From Mesorhizobium sp. B2-4-3 (GTDB lineage: Bacteria > Pseudomonadota > Alphaproteobacteria > Rhizobiales > Rhizobiaceae): a stretch of 64,000 nucleotides of DNA. Position 1 is the stretch's first letter. Each line of letters starts with the position of its first letter. The stretch is taken from positions 372,001 to 436,000 of the forward strand of contig NZ_VFVL01000001.1 of NCBI RefSeq assembly GCF_006442815.1, given 5' to 3'. Positions 1-7,670 of the stretch are shown in pieces. The notes beneath the pieces are model-generated. The model did no database searches. It saw only the letters and a list, made by a program, of their open reading frames with translations, and was not told the DNA's origin. The translations under genes were made by a program, and so were the position numbers.

Positions 1-297
1 CCAGACCGTGCCGGGCAGCGCAAACAGCACGATGAAAGCCATGCCGGCCAGTTTCCAGCTCTCGGTCTGCAGGAAGGTTTCCCGATTCTGCGCCGACAGC
101 CAGTCGACGATGCGGCCCATGAAACCGAACATCCACACTTCGGTGATGGCGATCGCCGCCACCAGCACTGCATCCACGACGATGTAGGGCCAGACGCCGC
201 GCGTGTGGTGCACGCAGAACGCGACCAGCGTCTTCGGCGGCTCGACCGGCTCCGCGGCGGGAAACGGATCGAGCCTGTTTTCAAACCAGCGGAACAT
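1..297 (-). CDS. ABC transporter permease/ATP-binding protein, N-terminal part (partial)
   Basis: Only the first 99 codons lie in the window; the gene runs off its left edge. The protein starts MFRWFENRLDPFP, then has a cytoplasmic stretch and a first hydrophobic segment at about residues 35-57, followed by a second one near the edge. This start is typical of rhizobial exporters that fuse six membrane helices to an ATPase (MsbA/LmrA type). The ATPase domain itself is not visible, so the assignment rests on the N-terminus. The gene follows the small hypothetical gene upstream by 27 bp and is probably cotranscribed with it. Confidence 0.6.
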   Translation of the reverse strand, partial: MFRWFENRLDPFPAAEPVEPPKTLVAFCVHHTRGVWPYIVVDAVLVAAIAITEVWMFGFMGRIVDWLSAQNRETFLQTESWKLAGMAFIVLFALPGTVW

Positions 298-324
298 TCC
301 AGGCACTCGCGATGCTATGCGCGC

Positions 325-903
325 TCACGCGGCGCGGGATTGATGGGCAAGGCTTTGCGGCCGCGCGGCGCGACGGGCCGGCGATACGGAATCATCCGCG
401 TCGCCGGTCCTATCCCGCGCAATATAGGGTGTCGCCGGCATTTCGCCGACAGGCTCGTTTGACGTCCCTGACGACCCCGAACTTCCGGACGAAAGGCCGG
501 AACCTGCCCGGCTCCTGTCGCCCGGCCGGATCAAACGGATGATCCGGCGCACCAGCGTGGGCCGGCTGTGGTCGGGCACCGCGCGCGAGAAATCGACATC
601 CGGCAGCATGCCACGATGCGGCCTGCGCCGTTCCTCGGCATGCACCGCCGACGAATAGGTCTCGCCGATCAGCAGCGCCCAGGTCGCCGCCTTGCGCTCA
701 TGCAGGCTTCTTGACCCCGGTATCTTGTAGGGATCGAACATTGGTCCGTCCTCCATATGCAAATGCGTTAAAAAGGGTGACGCGGCCTCGACCACCGGCA
801 TTCGGCCGAAGGCGCGGATCGAATCGGTCGGAACCAGACGGCAAATGTCTGTCTCGACACGTTCAGATGGCGCTTGGCGCCGCTTTGGCAGTTTGAAAAA
901 CAT
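325..903 (-). CDS. Hypothetical protein, 192 aa
   Basis: No family recognised. The ATG is preceded by a good ribosome binding site (GAGGGAA, 8 bases upstream), which supports the start. The N-terminal half (residues 1-100) looks like a folded soluble protein, with a MFDPYKIPGSRSLHERKAA stretch. The C-terminal 80 residues are rich in Ser, Gly and Arg and look disordered. There is no signal peptide or membrane segment. It lies directly upstream of the ABC exporter gene on the same strand, so a shared transcript is likely. Codon use in the C-terminal half is less convincing, and the true protein could be shorter. Confidence 0.5.
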   Translation of the reverse strand: MFFKLPKRRQAPSERVETDICRLVPTDSIRAFGRMPVVEAASPFLTHLHMEDGPMFDPYKIPGSRSLHERKAATWALLIGETYSSAVHAEERRRPHRGMLPDVDFSRAVPDHSRPTLVRRIIRLIRPGDRSRAGSGLSSGSSGSSGTSNEPVGEMPATPYIARDRTGDADDSVSPARRAARPQSLAHQSRAA

Positions 904-969
904 CGCAAGATTCCCTCGAAGGCCAAAAACTGGGTTCGGCGGGAATCGGTGCGATGAGGACTTAAAGTG

Positions 970-1047
970 TCAGAAGAATCGTCGTACCGAAACCGCCTGC
1001 GGGCATACGTGAGCCCCGGAGCGGAGCTGGATGTGCATGGTCATCAT
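970..1047 (-). CDS. Possible 25-residue leader peptide
   Basis: This short frame encodes MMTMHIQLRSGAHVCPQAVS followed by VRRFF. It has a near-ideal ribosome binding site (GGAGGGG, 5 bases before the ATG) and ends 66 bp before the next gene on the same strand. The strong site on such a short frame suggests that it is translated, possibly as a regulatory leader, since it carries a single Cys and two His codons. No clear attenuator hairpin was seen between it and the next gene. It could also be a chance frame. Confidence 0.35.
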   Translation of the reverse strand: MMTMHIQLRSGAHVCPQAVSVRRFF

Positions 1048-1187
1048 GTGTTCCCCTCCATTCGGTTCGGGTTGACGATGGTGGGCATATACTCGACTTC
1101 GCAGAAAATGGCCACCCGCCAGTCCAGAAATCGCCGAAAGCCGGAGGCGCCTGTGGCCGATCTGCCACTTATTAGCAGGATGCGGAA

Positions 1188-1646
1188 ATGAACGATCGTC
1201 TCCGCATCGCGCTCTACCAGCCGGACATCGCCGGCAACACCGGGACAATCCTGCGCTTCGCCGCCTGCCTCGACATCGGTGTCGATATCATCGAGCCGGC
1301 CGGCTTCCCGCTCTCCGACCGGGCGCTGAAACGGGCCGGCATGGACTACCTCGAAATGGCGGCGCTTTCCCGCCATGCCGACTGGCACGCCTTCGAGGAG
1401 TGGCGAAAGGCCAACGCGCGCCGCCTGGTGCTGCTCACCACCAAGGCCACGGCCGCCTACACCGACTTTGCTTTCGCTGCCGGCGACATCCTTCTGTTCG
1501 GCCGCGAATCCGCCGGCGTGCCGGATCAGGTCCACCAGGCGGCCGACGCGCGACTGACCATCCCGATGCGGCCCGGCGCGCGCAGCATCAATGTCGCGCT
1601 GTCCGTCGCCATGGTCGCGGGCGAAGCGCTGCGTCAGCTCGGCTAG
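1188..1646 (+). CDS. trmL: tRNA (cytidine(34)-2'-O)-methyltransferase TrmL
   Basis: A SPOUT-class methyltransferase of 152 aa, the normal length for the TrmL/YibK family. It 2'-O-methylates the wobble nucleotide C34/cmnm5U34 of tRNA-Leu isoacceptors using S-adenosylmethionine. Family motifs are present in order: the N-terminal [15 protein letters not shown] (around residues 9-23), the cofactor-knot segment [11 protein letters not shown] (about residues 102-112) and the C-terminal knot [12 protein letters not shown] (about 131-142). The gene stands alone on the plus strand, divergent from the hypothetical/ABC exporter unit. soxR follows 148 bp downstream but has its own promoter region. Confidence 0.95.
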   Translation: MNDRLRIALYQPDIAGNTGTILRFAACLDIGVDIIEPAGFPLSDRALKRAGMDYLEMAALSRHADWHAFEEWRKANARRLVLLTTKATAAYTDFAFAAGDILLFGRESAGVPDQVHQAADARLTIPMRPGARSINVALSVAMVAGEALRQLG

Positions 1647-1759
1647 AACCTCGAGCCCTTCTTCATTGCCGGGCGCAGGCTCTACTCGCGGCGTCATTCT
1701 CACCCAGGCGCACATCGCCTTCTCCTGCAATTGCCCTATCGACGTTTCTTGGCTACAAG

Positions 1760-1776
1760 CTCAACTTAACTTGAGG
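1760..1776 (+). promoter_or_regulatory. SoxR operator (SoxR box)
   Basis: CTCAACTTAACTTGAGG differs by one base from the canonical SoxR-binding palindrome CCTCAAGTTAACTTGAGG as known from enteric bacteria and Pseudomonas. It ends 18 bp before the soxR start codon. MerR-family regulators bind between the -35 and -10 elements, so the box probably overlaps the soxR promoter and implies autoregulation. No divergent target gene faces it. Confidence 0.75.
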
Positions 1777-1794
1777 TCAAGCGAAAAGTTCGAG

Positions 1795-2241
1795 ATGGCT
1801 CCGGTAAGGGAATTGACGGTCGGCCAGGTGGCCGTTCGCAGCGGCGTTGCGGTATCGGCGCTGCATTTCTACGAGGCGCGCGGCCTGATCCGCAGCCATC
1901 GCACTTCGGGCAACCAGCGGCGCTACAGCCGCGACGTGCTGCGGCGCGTGGCGATCATCCGCGTCGCCCAGGAAGTCGGCATCTCGCTCGCCGGGATCAC
2001 CCAAGCGTTCCAGTCCCTGCCCGAAGAGCGCACGCCGACGCGCGAGGACTGGAACGTGCTTTCAACGGCCTGGCGCGACGAACTCGACCAGAAGATCAGC
2101 CAATTGAAGAAATTGCGCGATGGCCTGACCGATTGCATCGGCTGCGGCTGCATGTCGATCGACAAATGTCCGCTGAGAAACAAGGAAGACCGGCTGAGCG
2201 CCCAAGGGTCGGGAGCGAGGCGGCTGTTGGTCGAGCGCTGA
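1795..2241 (+). CDS. soxR: Redox-sensitive transcriptional activator SoxR
   Basis: A MerR-family regulator of 148 aa. The N-terminal winged helix begins [25 protein letters not shown] and is followed by a dimerisation helix. The C-terminal cluster [12 protein letters not shown] (CX2CXCX5C) gives the four cysteine ligands of the [2Fe-2S] centre, diagnostic of SoxR. Oxidation of the cluster by redox-cycling compounds turns on target promoters. The ATG at 1795 was chosen because it aligns with the family N-terminus and lies just after the operator; longer frames upstream would run through the operator. No soxS is present, as expected outside enterics. Direct targets are not evident here, apart from itself. 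Confidence 0.95.
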   Translation: MAPVRELTVGQVAVRSGVAVSALHFYEARGLIRSHRTSGNQRRYSRDVLRRVAIIRVAQEVGISLAGITQAFQSLPEERTPTREDWNVLSTAWRDELDQKISQLKKLRDGLTDCIGCGCMSIDKCPLRNKEDRLSAQGSGARRLLVER

Positions 2242-2378
2242 CCGGAGCTTAAATGCTTGTTTCTCAAAGGCGCCGTCGAGATCATCCCAAAAATGGACGT
2301 TGCAAGACAGGGCCTTTGGCCCGCAGGAGAGCGCCCTCGACCTCAATCTTTTTCCACAACCCGGTGGATCGCAGCGGC

Positions 2379-3227
2379 ATGAATTGGAACGCCATCGCGT
2401 CCTTCGGTCCGAAGACCTTGCACGGCCTGAGCCTCGCCGCGCAGGATTTCGCCTCGCGCCGACGCCCGGTGCCGGCAGGCCTCACCGAGGCTTCCGCGCA
2501 TGACCTCTACCTCGCTCCCCATTGCGACGACATCTGCTTTTCCCTCGGGGCTTTCGTGCTCCAACGGCGCAAAGGCGCTCTGCTCACCCTGTTCTCGAAG
2601 TCCGGCTATGTGGCCCAGCCGCGAACGGTCGCAGCGCTTGGCGACGAGCGCATTGCCGCGATCTCCAGCCTGCGCCAGCGCGAAGACCTTGCCTTTGCCA
2701 CCCAGGTTGGCCTGCGGCTGTGTTTCGGCGGGCTCGACGAGGCGTCGCTGCGCGGCCACGATCCCTTCGACACCGCCAAGGCGGACGACGACGCGCGGCA
2801 GCTTGACGGCGCCGTCGTAGCGGCGATCTTCGCGGCGGCAACGGAACAGCCCAAAGACAGACGCCCCTGGCTCTTCTGCCCGATGGCCATCGGCGGGCAT
2901 GTCGACCATATGGTGGTCCTCAAGATTGTGTTGCGGCACTACAACGCCCTGCGGGCGCGCTGGCGCATCGCCTTCTACGAGGATCTGCACTATGCCTCGG
3001 CCTGGCAGGCAAGGACGGCCGGGCTTGCGAGATTCGAGCAGCTTGCCGCGCGGCTGAAGCCGCGGCGCTCGCTCTGGCCCATCGGTGCGCCGGCCGACAA
3101 ATTGGCGCTCGCCGCGCTGTATCGGAGCCAGTTCGTCGAACTGCCGGCCTCGATAAAGCCGTTCACACCGGCGCAGCGCATTCCGGCCCCGGCGCATGAG
3201 GCGCTCTGGAGCGCAGAGCAAGCATGA
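2379..3227 (+). CDS. PIG-L family N-acetylglucosaminyl deacetylase-like protein
   Basis: A 282-aa member of the PIG-L/LmbE zinc deacetylase family, which removes N-acetyl groups from GlcNAc-containing lipids, antibiotics or thiol precursors. The metal site is visible as APHCDDICFSLG (variant of the AHPDDE motif, about residue 48) and GGHVDHMVV (HXXH, about residue 178). The second position of the first motif is H-C-D-D rather than H-P-D-D, as in many family members. The ATG at 2379 fits the family length; in-frame codons upstream lack similarity. It overlaps the glycosyltransferase gene by 4 bp (ATGA), so the two were made to be translated together, probably in building or trimming a surface glycan. 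Confidence 0.85.
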   Translation: MNWNAIASFGPKTLHGLSLAAQDFASRRRPVPAGLTEASAHDLYLAPHCDDICFSLGAFVLQRRKGALLTLFSKSGYVAQPRTVAALGDERIAAISSLRQREDLAFATQVGLRLCFGGLDEASLRGHDPFDTAKADDDARQLDGAVVAAIFAAATEQPKDRRPWLFCPMAIGGHVDHMVVLKIVLRHYNALRARWRIAFYEDLHYASAWQARTAGLARFEQLAARLKPRRSLWPIGAPADKLALAALYRSQFVELPASIKPFTPAQRIPAPAHEALWSAEQA

Positions 3228-4445
3228 CCGGCGCCGGCTCGCCCTTGCCAGCCCCGCCCCCCGCTTGGACGGCGCTCGCCAGGAACTGGTTACGCCAGAT
3301 CGACAAATGGCGCCGGCTCATCGCCCGCCTTCGGCGGCTGGGGCCTGACCCCGAATCTCGAGAGCCGTTTTCCGCCTTGGCGGGCTCGCTGCGAGATCTT
3401 GGCGACCTGCGTCCGCACCTGCTCGTCCTTGTACCCTGGCTGCCGATCGGCGGCGCCGAGGTGCTGCTGGCCGATATCCTCGACAACCTCAAGGCCGAAT
3501 GGCGCCTCAGCATCGTCACCACCGAGACCGGCGACCAGGCGCTGGCGCCGGCATTCGCGGCGATCACGGCGGAAATCTACCATTTGCCCGATTTGCTCGA
3601 CCGGCGGCACTGGTTCGAATTCGTCGCCGCCCTTATGGCCTCGCGCGATTCCAAGGCGATCCTGTCGAGCGGGTCACGCTTCCTCTACAAGAATCTGAAG
3701 CGGATCAAGGCGCGCTTTCCGGCGATACTGAGCTACGACATTCTGCACAATGACGCGCCAAAGGCGCATTTGGCCTCGGCGCTCCGCGCCAGGCTTCACA
3801 TTGACCGTTTCATCGCGGTGAACGAAGGAATCGGGCGCTCGCTCACCCGTGGCGGCGCCCGTCCCGGGACAGTGACTGTCGTCCCGAACGGCATCGATTA
3901 CGAAGGCGTCTTCAATCCGCAAGGAGCCGACCGAAGCGCGGCCCGCGAACGCTTCGGCATCGGGGATGGCACCTTCGTCATCGGCTTCGTCGGGCGGATG
4001 AGCGAGGAAAAACGTCCTCTCGCCTTCCTGGCCGTGGCGGCGCCTATCCTCGCCGCTCATTCCACGGTCCGGCTCCTCGTGCTGGGCGACGGCAAGATGA
4101 CGGCCGCGTTTCGCGATGCGGCCGGTGCCGCCGGCATCGCGAACCGCCTGCATCATTTGCCCGGCCTCGACCGCGCGGCGATGCCGCAGTTCTATGCCGC
4201 CTGCGACATCCTCGTGATGTCGTCGCGCATCGAAGGCACGCCGCTGGTGATGCTCGAGGCGCTGGCAATGGGTTGCCCGGTGGCGACCACCGGAAGCGCT
4301 GACACCGCGCATCGCGGCGCTGGTCGGCGACGAGGCGGCTCTGGGGCGGATGCGCGCGGCCGCGCGGCGGTCGATCATCGACACTGAACGCTCGGCCGAC
4401 GCCATGCTGGCCGCCTATAAGGCATTGATCCGGCCGTCCCCGTGA
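3224..4445 (+). pseudogene. Family 4 glycosyltransferase, frameshifted with an internal deletion
   Basis: The open frame from 3224 encodes a GT-B fold glycosyltransferase. It shows WLPIGGAEVLLADIL (about residue 70), the Rossmann start FVIGFVGRMSEEKRPLAFL and the nucleotide-sugar motif EGTPLVMLEALAMG (E-X7-E). After CPVATTGS the frame degenerates into Arg/Gly-rich sequence and stops at 4387. A different frame continues from about 4299 with a normal family C-terminus (LTPRIAALVGDEAALGRM, ending KALIRPSP) up to 4445. About 25-30 residues that usually lie between these parts are missing, so the likely event is a deletion that also shifted frame. The E-X7-E motif remains, so residual activity cannot be excluded. 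A sequencing or assembly error is the alternative. Confidence 0.7.
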
Positions 4446-4480
4446 CCACCGAGGCCTGACCCGCCACGATCGTGGCGCGT

Positions 4481-4738
4481 TCAATCCGCCGCCGGCAGCC
4501 GCCTCATGGTGAACTCGATCACGTCGCCTGGACGTTCGAACCAGCTTTCGATCTCGGTCCAGTAGGCCTGTTTCGGAAAACGCTCGAACCACTCCTTGGC
4601 CTTGAGGCGCGCATCCGGGCGCGGCAGCACGAAGGTTTCGCGCAGGAAACCGTCGCGCGGCTGGTTTTCGCGCTCAGCCCGTGAGCGCTCCAGCCTCTTC
4701 TTCAAGCCATCCAGCGGCGGTCTTGCCGGGGTGCGCAC
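4481..4738 (-). CDS. Conserved hypothetical protein, 85 aa
   Basis: A small soluble, charged protein with the core FLRETFVLPRPDARLKAKEW and FERFPKQAYWTEIESWFERP, ending in TMRRLPAAD. Tryptophan and aromatic residues in a compact segment suggest a real folded domain, and the same kind of short protein occurs next to hemF in rhizobia as far as I recall. There is no signal peptide. It is divergent from hemF, with 120 bp between the starts. Function unknown. Confidence 0.6.
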   Translation of the reverse strand: MRTPARPPLDGLKKRLERSRAERENQPRDGFLRETFVLPRPDARLKAKEWFERFPKQAYWTEIESWFERPGDVIEFTMRRLPAAD

Positions 4739-4858
4739 GAAGGAACTCCTTGCACCTGGATCAGACAGGACTTGACCCTTGTCCTCAAGAGATTAGGGAT
4801 CGCGCGCAGAAAAAACGAGTCATTTGTCAGGCAAGTGAGCCTGTGACTGGAGACCGAA

Positions 4859-5773
4859 TTGGAAAGACCTGATCTTCCGGTGGGCCTGCCGGCCGACATT
4901 GAGCAGAAGAAGATGAAGGCCCGCCTCTGGTTCGAGGCCTTGCGCGAGCGCATCTGCGCCACCTTCGAGCAGATCGAGCAGGAGCTCACCGGCCCGCAAG
5001 CATCATGGTCGCCCGGCCATTTCGAGAAGACCCCCTGGGAGCGCGACGAAGGCCGTGGCGGCGGCGGCACCATGTCGATGATGCGCGGTCGCGTCTTCGA
5101 GAAGGTGGGCGTTCACACCTCGACCGTCCATGGCGAATTCTCGCCCGAATTCAGGAAACAGATTCCAGGCGCCGAGGACGACCCGCGCTTCTGGGCGAGC
5201 GGCATTTCTTTGATCGCGCATCCCTGGAACCCCAACGTGCCGGCCGTGCACATGAACACGCGCATGGTCGTCACCACGCGCCAGTGGTTCGGTGGCGGCG
5301 CCGATCTGACGCCGGTGCTCGACCGTCGCCGAACCCAGGACGATCCCGACACGATTGCCTTCCATCGCGCCATGCAGTTCGCCTGCGAGAAGAACGCCGC
5401 CGTCGCCGACTATCCCAAATTCAAGGCCTGGTGCGACGAGTATTTCTTCCTGCCGCACCGCAACGAGGCGCGTGGCATCGGCGGCATCTTCTTCGACTGG
5501 CTGCATTCGGACGAGGACAGGGGCGGCTGGAACGCCGATCTCAATTTCGTCCAGGATGTCGGACGCTCCTTCCTCGTCGTCTATGCCCATCTGGTGCGGG
5601 GCAACTTCGACCAGGACTGGACCGACGGCGAGCGCGACGAACAGCTGATCCGGCGCGGCCGCTACGTCGAATTCAACTTACTTCACGATCGCGGCACCAT
5701 CTTCGGCCTGAAGACCGGCGGCAATGTCGCCTCGATCCTGTCCAGCCTGCCGCCCGAGGTAAAATGGCCGTAA
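4859..5773 (+). CDS. hemF: Oxygen-dependent coproporphyrinogen III oxidase
   Basis: HemF catalyses the O2-dependent oxidative decarboxylation of coproporphyrinogen III to protoporphyrinogen IX in heme synthesis. At 304 aa it has the normal length. Family hallmarks include [20 protein letters not shown], the [15 protein letters not shown] segment with its conserved histidines, FGGGADLTP, and [10 protein letters not shown]. The protein ends [21 protein letters not shown] as usual. The start is a TTG, supported by GGAG 8 bases upstream (in CTGGAGACCG); no ATG occurs nearby before the conserved N-terminus. It is monocistronic. Aerobic heme synthesis fits the organism's lifestyle. Confidence 0.95.
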   Translation: MERPDLPVGLPADIEQKKMKARLWFEALRERICATFEQIEQELTGPQASWSPGHFEKTPWERDEGRGGGGTMSMMRGRVFEKVGVHTSTVHGEFSPEFRKQIPGAEDDPRFWASGISLIAHPWNPNVPAVHMNTRMVVTTRQWFGGGADLTPVLDRRRTQDDPDTIAFHRAMQFACEKNAAVADYPKFKAWCDEYFFLPHRNEARGIGGIFFDWLHSDEDRGGWNADLNFVQDVGRSFLVVYAHLVRGNFDQDWTDGERDEQLIRRGRYVEFNLLHDRGTIFGLKTGGNVASILSSLPPEVKWP

Positions 5774-5896
5774 CGATCCTGTGAGCTCGGCCATGGCCGC
5801 ATTGTCGTCCCATTCGCCGAATCTTGGTGCGCAATGTGGCCGGCCAGGTTTCTTTTTCGTCTAATATCCTTTTGAAAAAATTGAGCTATTTAGGAT

Positions 5897-5962
5897 CGTC
5901 GGGTCGGGAAGCGCCGGCGGTCGAAGCGGAGATCACCTGTCTCCGCCGGCCGTGACCCGACG
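5897..5962. other. Long imperfect inverted repeat (structured leader or terminator)
   Basis: CGTCGGGTC at the left pairs with GACCCGACG at the right, and inside that GCCGGCGG pairs with CCGCCGGC. The result is a 66-base hairpin with a small internal loop and an apical loop around GATCACCTG. It lies about 120 bp after hemF and 70 bp before the DUF1344 gene. There is no T-tract on either side, so a simple intrinsic terminator is unlikely. It may be a structured mRNA leader or a protein-binding site. The rest of the intergenic region (5774-6031) shows nothing else I can name. Confidence 0.5.
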
Positions 5963-6031
5963 CGACTTGACGGCCCTGACCAGGAGGGTGCCTGACCAAA
6001 CGGGTGCCCTTGTTTTCCAGGAGAACATGCC

Positions 6032-6292
6032 ATGCGCAAGCTTATCGTGACGGCAGCAGCCGCCGCCTTTCTCGCCTCCGGTGGCGCCGCGTTCGCGGCG
6101 GTCAAGCACACCACCGGCACCGTCAAGAGCTTTGATGGAACGGCCATGAGCCTAGTTCTGGACGATGGGTCGACATTCAAGCTGTCCAAGGCCTTCAAGG
6201 ATCCGGGCGTTCAGGCCGGCGAGAAAGTCCGCGTGTCCTGGGACATGAGCGGCAAGAACAAAATCGCCGAGGCCGTCAAGATCATGAAGTAA
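6032..6292 (+). CDS. DUF1344 family secreted protein
   Basis: An 86-aa protein with a clear Sec signal peptide (MRKLIVTAAAAAFLASGGAAFA, cleavage after AFA near residue 22). The mature part is about 64 residues: TTGTVKSFDGTAMSLVLDDG, a likely small beta-barrel of the DUF1344 type, ending KNKIAEAVKIMK. A site AGGAGAA lies just upstream of the ATG. The protein should be periplasmic. Its role is unknown; families of this shape are often stress-related periplasmic proteins. It is monocistronic, followed by a hairpin. Confidence 0.85.
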   Translation: MRKLIVTAAAAAFLASGGAAFAAVKHTTGTVKSFDGTAMSLVLDDGSTFKLSKAFKDPGVQAGEKVRVSWDMSGKNKIAEAVKIMK

Positions 6293-6328
6293 CGACCTTG
6301 CTCTGAAGGTCCAGTTCTCAGGCAGCAG

Positions 6329-6359
6329 GGAAAGGCGGGGCATAGCGCTCCGCCTTTCC
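6329..6359 (+). terminator. Likely intrinsic terminator after the DUF1344 gene
   Basis: GGAAAGGCGG pairs perfectly with CCGCCTTTCC across an 11-base loop, 37 bp after the stop codon. The downstream tract TTCC is only weakly T-rich. Confidence 0.5.
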
Positions 6360-6536
6360 TTCCATTCCGGGATTGGGGACTTTCGATGCAACCGAACCGT
6401 CCGACACGTGTTATGGTAGTCCGGCAGAGCAACCGGAAGAGGCGCGCCGCCGTTTCCCTCCCGGACTGCCAAGACAAAAAATCAAGGGCGGCCGGCCGCC
6501 AAGGTCGAACCACCCCGCGCTAGGAAAGGAAGAGTC

Positions 6537-6722
6537 ATGAAGGAATTCCAATGCGGATCGCTGGTTCCCGGCTGTGACTGGCACACGCGCGCCGACGAGG
6601 AAGCGGAGGTCATGCGACGCGCCGTCGAGCATATGCGCGAGACGCATGGCGAGACCGTCATTCGCGAGACCATGATCGAGGCGATCCGCTCGCGCATCCA
6701 GAAGGTTCGCGACGCCGCCTGA
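6537..6722 (+). CDS. DUF1059 domain protein
   Basis: A 61-aa protein that begins MKEFQCGSLVPGCDWHTRA, the signature of the DUF1059 family. These small proteins have two conserved Cys and a His (C6, C13, H16 here) that may bind a metal. The rest is an amphipathic helix, AVEHMRETHGETVI. It resembles a compact C2H2-like zinc finger, though DNA binding is not established for the family. A ribosome site (AGGAAGAG) precedes the ATG. It stands alone between two hairpin-bearing intergenic regions. Confidence 0.8.
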   Translation: MKEFQCGSLVPGCDWHTRADEEAEVMRRAVEHMRETHGETVIRETMIEAIRSRIQKVRDAA

Positions 6723-7011
6723 TCGGGATCGGGCCAGATCGCAGGCTTCCAAACGTCACCGGCCGACAGGCATGATGGCGGATCGTTGCTTCCGGCGCAT
6801 CCCGCCCTTTTCGCCGGCGATCCTCCGATCGCCGGGCAAGGCACTGTTTATGCGTAATTCCAGCGAATTCTTATATTCGTAACGGCTTAGATAACCTGGC
6901 GGTAACAGTCTGCGTGCGATTCTCCCGCGCATGATCCGGCCAGAGGCGGCTGCCCGAGAAGCCTTCGCCATCAAGGCGCTGTCCGGAAAGGTGGGGCGAG
7001 GTGCTTCGCGC

Positions 7012-7590
7012 ATGCGCGAGCGGTCCAAAATCCGAGGCGGTCTCTGCACGGCGGTGCTCCTGTCATGCGCCTTCCTCTTGTCGTCCGCTGCAACCGCGCA
7101 GGAAGGGACCACCTCGCTCGTCGATATCCATCAGGGTTCTCCGCTCAATGACCGCGCCAGGGGCCTCGGCAACGGCGGCTATGAGCTGCAGAGCGGAAGC
7201 TGGGTCTCCTTCAGCCGTTGGTATCACGCGAGCTGGGTCGACATGCATGTCGACTTCCTCACTCAGATCACGCCCGATACCGGCTTTCTCTGGGGATTTG
7301 GCACTGGGGAACAAGGCGAGAAATACAGCATCGAGCCCAGCCTCAAGCTTGGTTTTCTCACTCAGACCCATCCCAATCTGAACAGCACCCTGTCCCTGTC
7401 GGTCACCTCGGTCATCGGCGGCAACCTGACCGAAAAGCCCTGCGAGGCCGACTACGGCGAGTTCGGAACCTACAGCGTCAACTGCCGGCTGGCGGCGGGC
7501 GAGACGGCGCCCGAGGAAACGCTGAAATATCTGGTCAGCGCGAAGCCGGAGAGCATGCATCTCTGGCTGAACTACCGTCTCACTTTCTGA
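7012..7590 (+). CDS. Secreted protein, probably a small outer-membrane beta-barrel
   Basis: The 192-aa product has a Sec signal peptide (MRERSKIRGGLCTAVLLSCA, cleavage near AATAQ, about residue 31). The mature part has alternating hydrophobic/polar strands such as GGYELQSGSWVSFSRW and LGFLTQTHPNLNSTLSLSVTS. The last residues LWLNYRLTF end in Phe, the classic C-terminal signal for insertion of outer-membrane barrels by BamA. Two cysteines (C-E-A-D and VNC) probably form a disulfide. An in-frame ATG at 6931 would add a charged stretch before the signal and is less likely. It is followed after 80 bp by the protease gene, with which it may be cotranscribed. No family recognised. Confidence 0.65.
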   Translation: MRERSKIRGGLCTAVLLSCAFLLSSAATAQEGTTSLVDIHQGSPLNDRARGLGNGGYELQSGSWVSFSRWYHASWVDMHVDFLTQITPDTGFLWGFGTGEQGEKYSIEPSLKLGFLTQTHPNLNSTLSLSVTSVIGGNLTEKPCEADYGEFGTYSVNCRLAAGETAPEETLKYLVSAKPESMHLWLNYRLTF

Positions 7591-7670
7591 TCGGAGGGGC
7601 TGCGAATGAAATCATCTTGTCCCGAAACTCACGATCGTCCGTCCTGGTTCTGTCTGACTGGAGAATGAAC

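Noticed and set aside
967..1191. A 74-codon plus-strand frame just before trmL
   Set aside because: No ribosome site, no similarity, and it opposes the better-supported short frame on the other strand.
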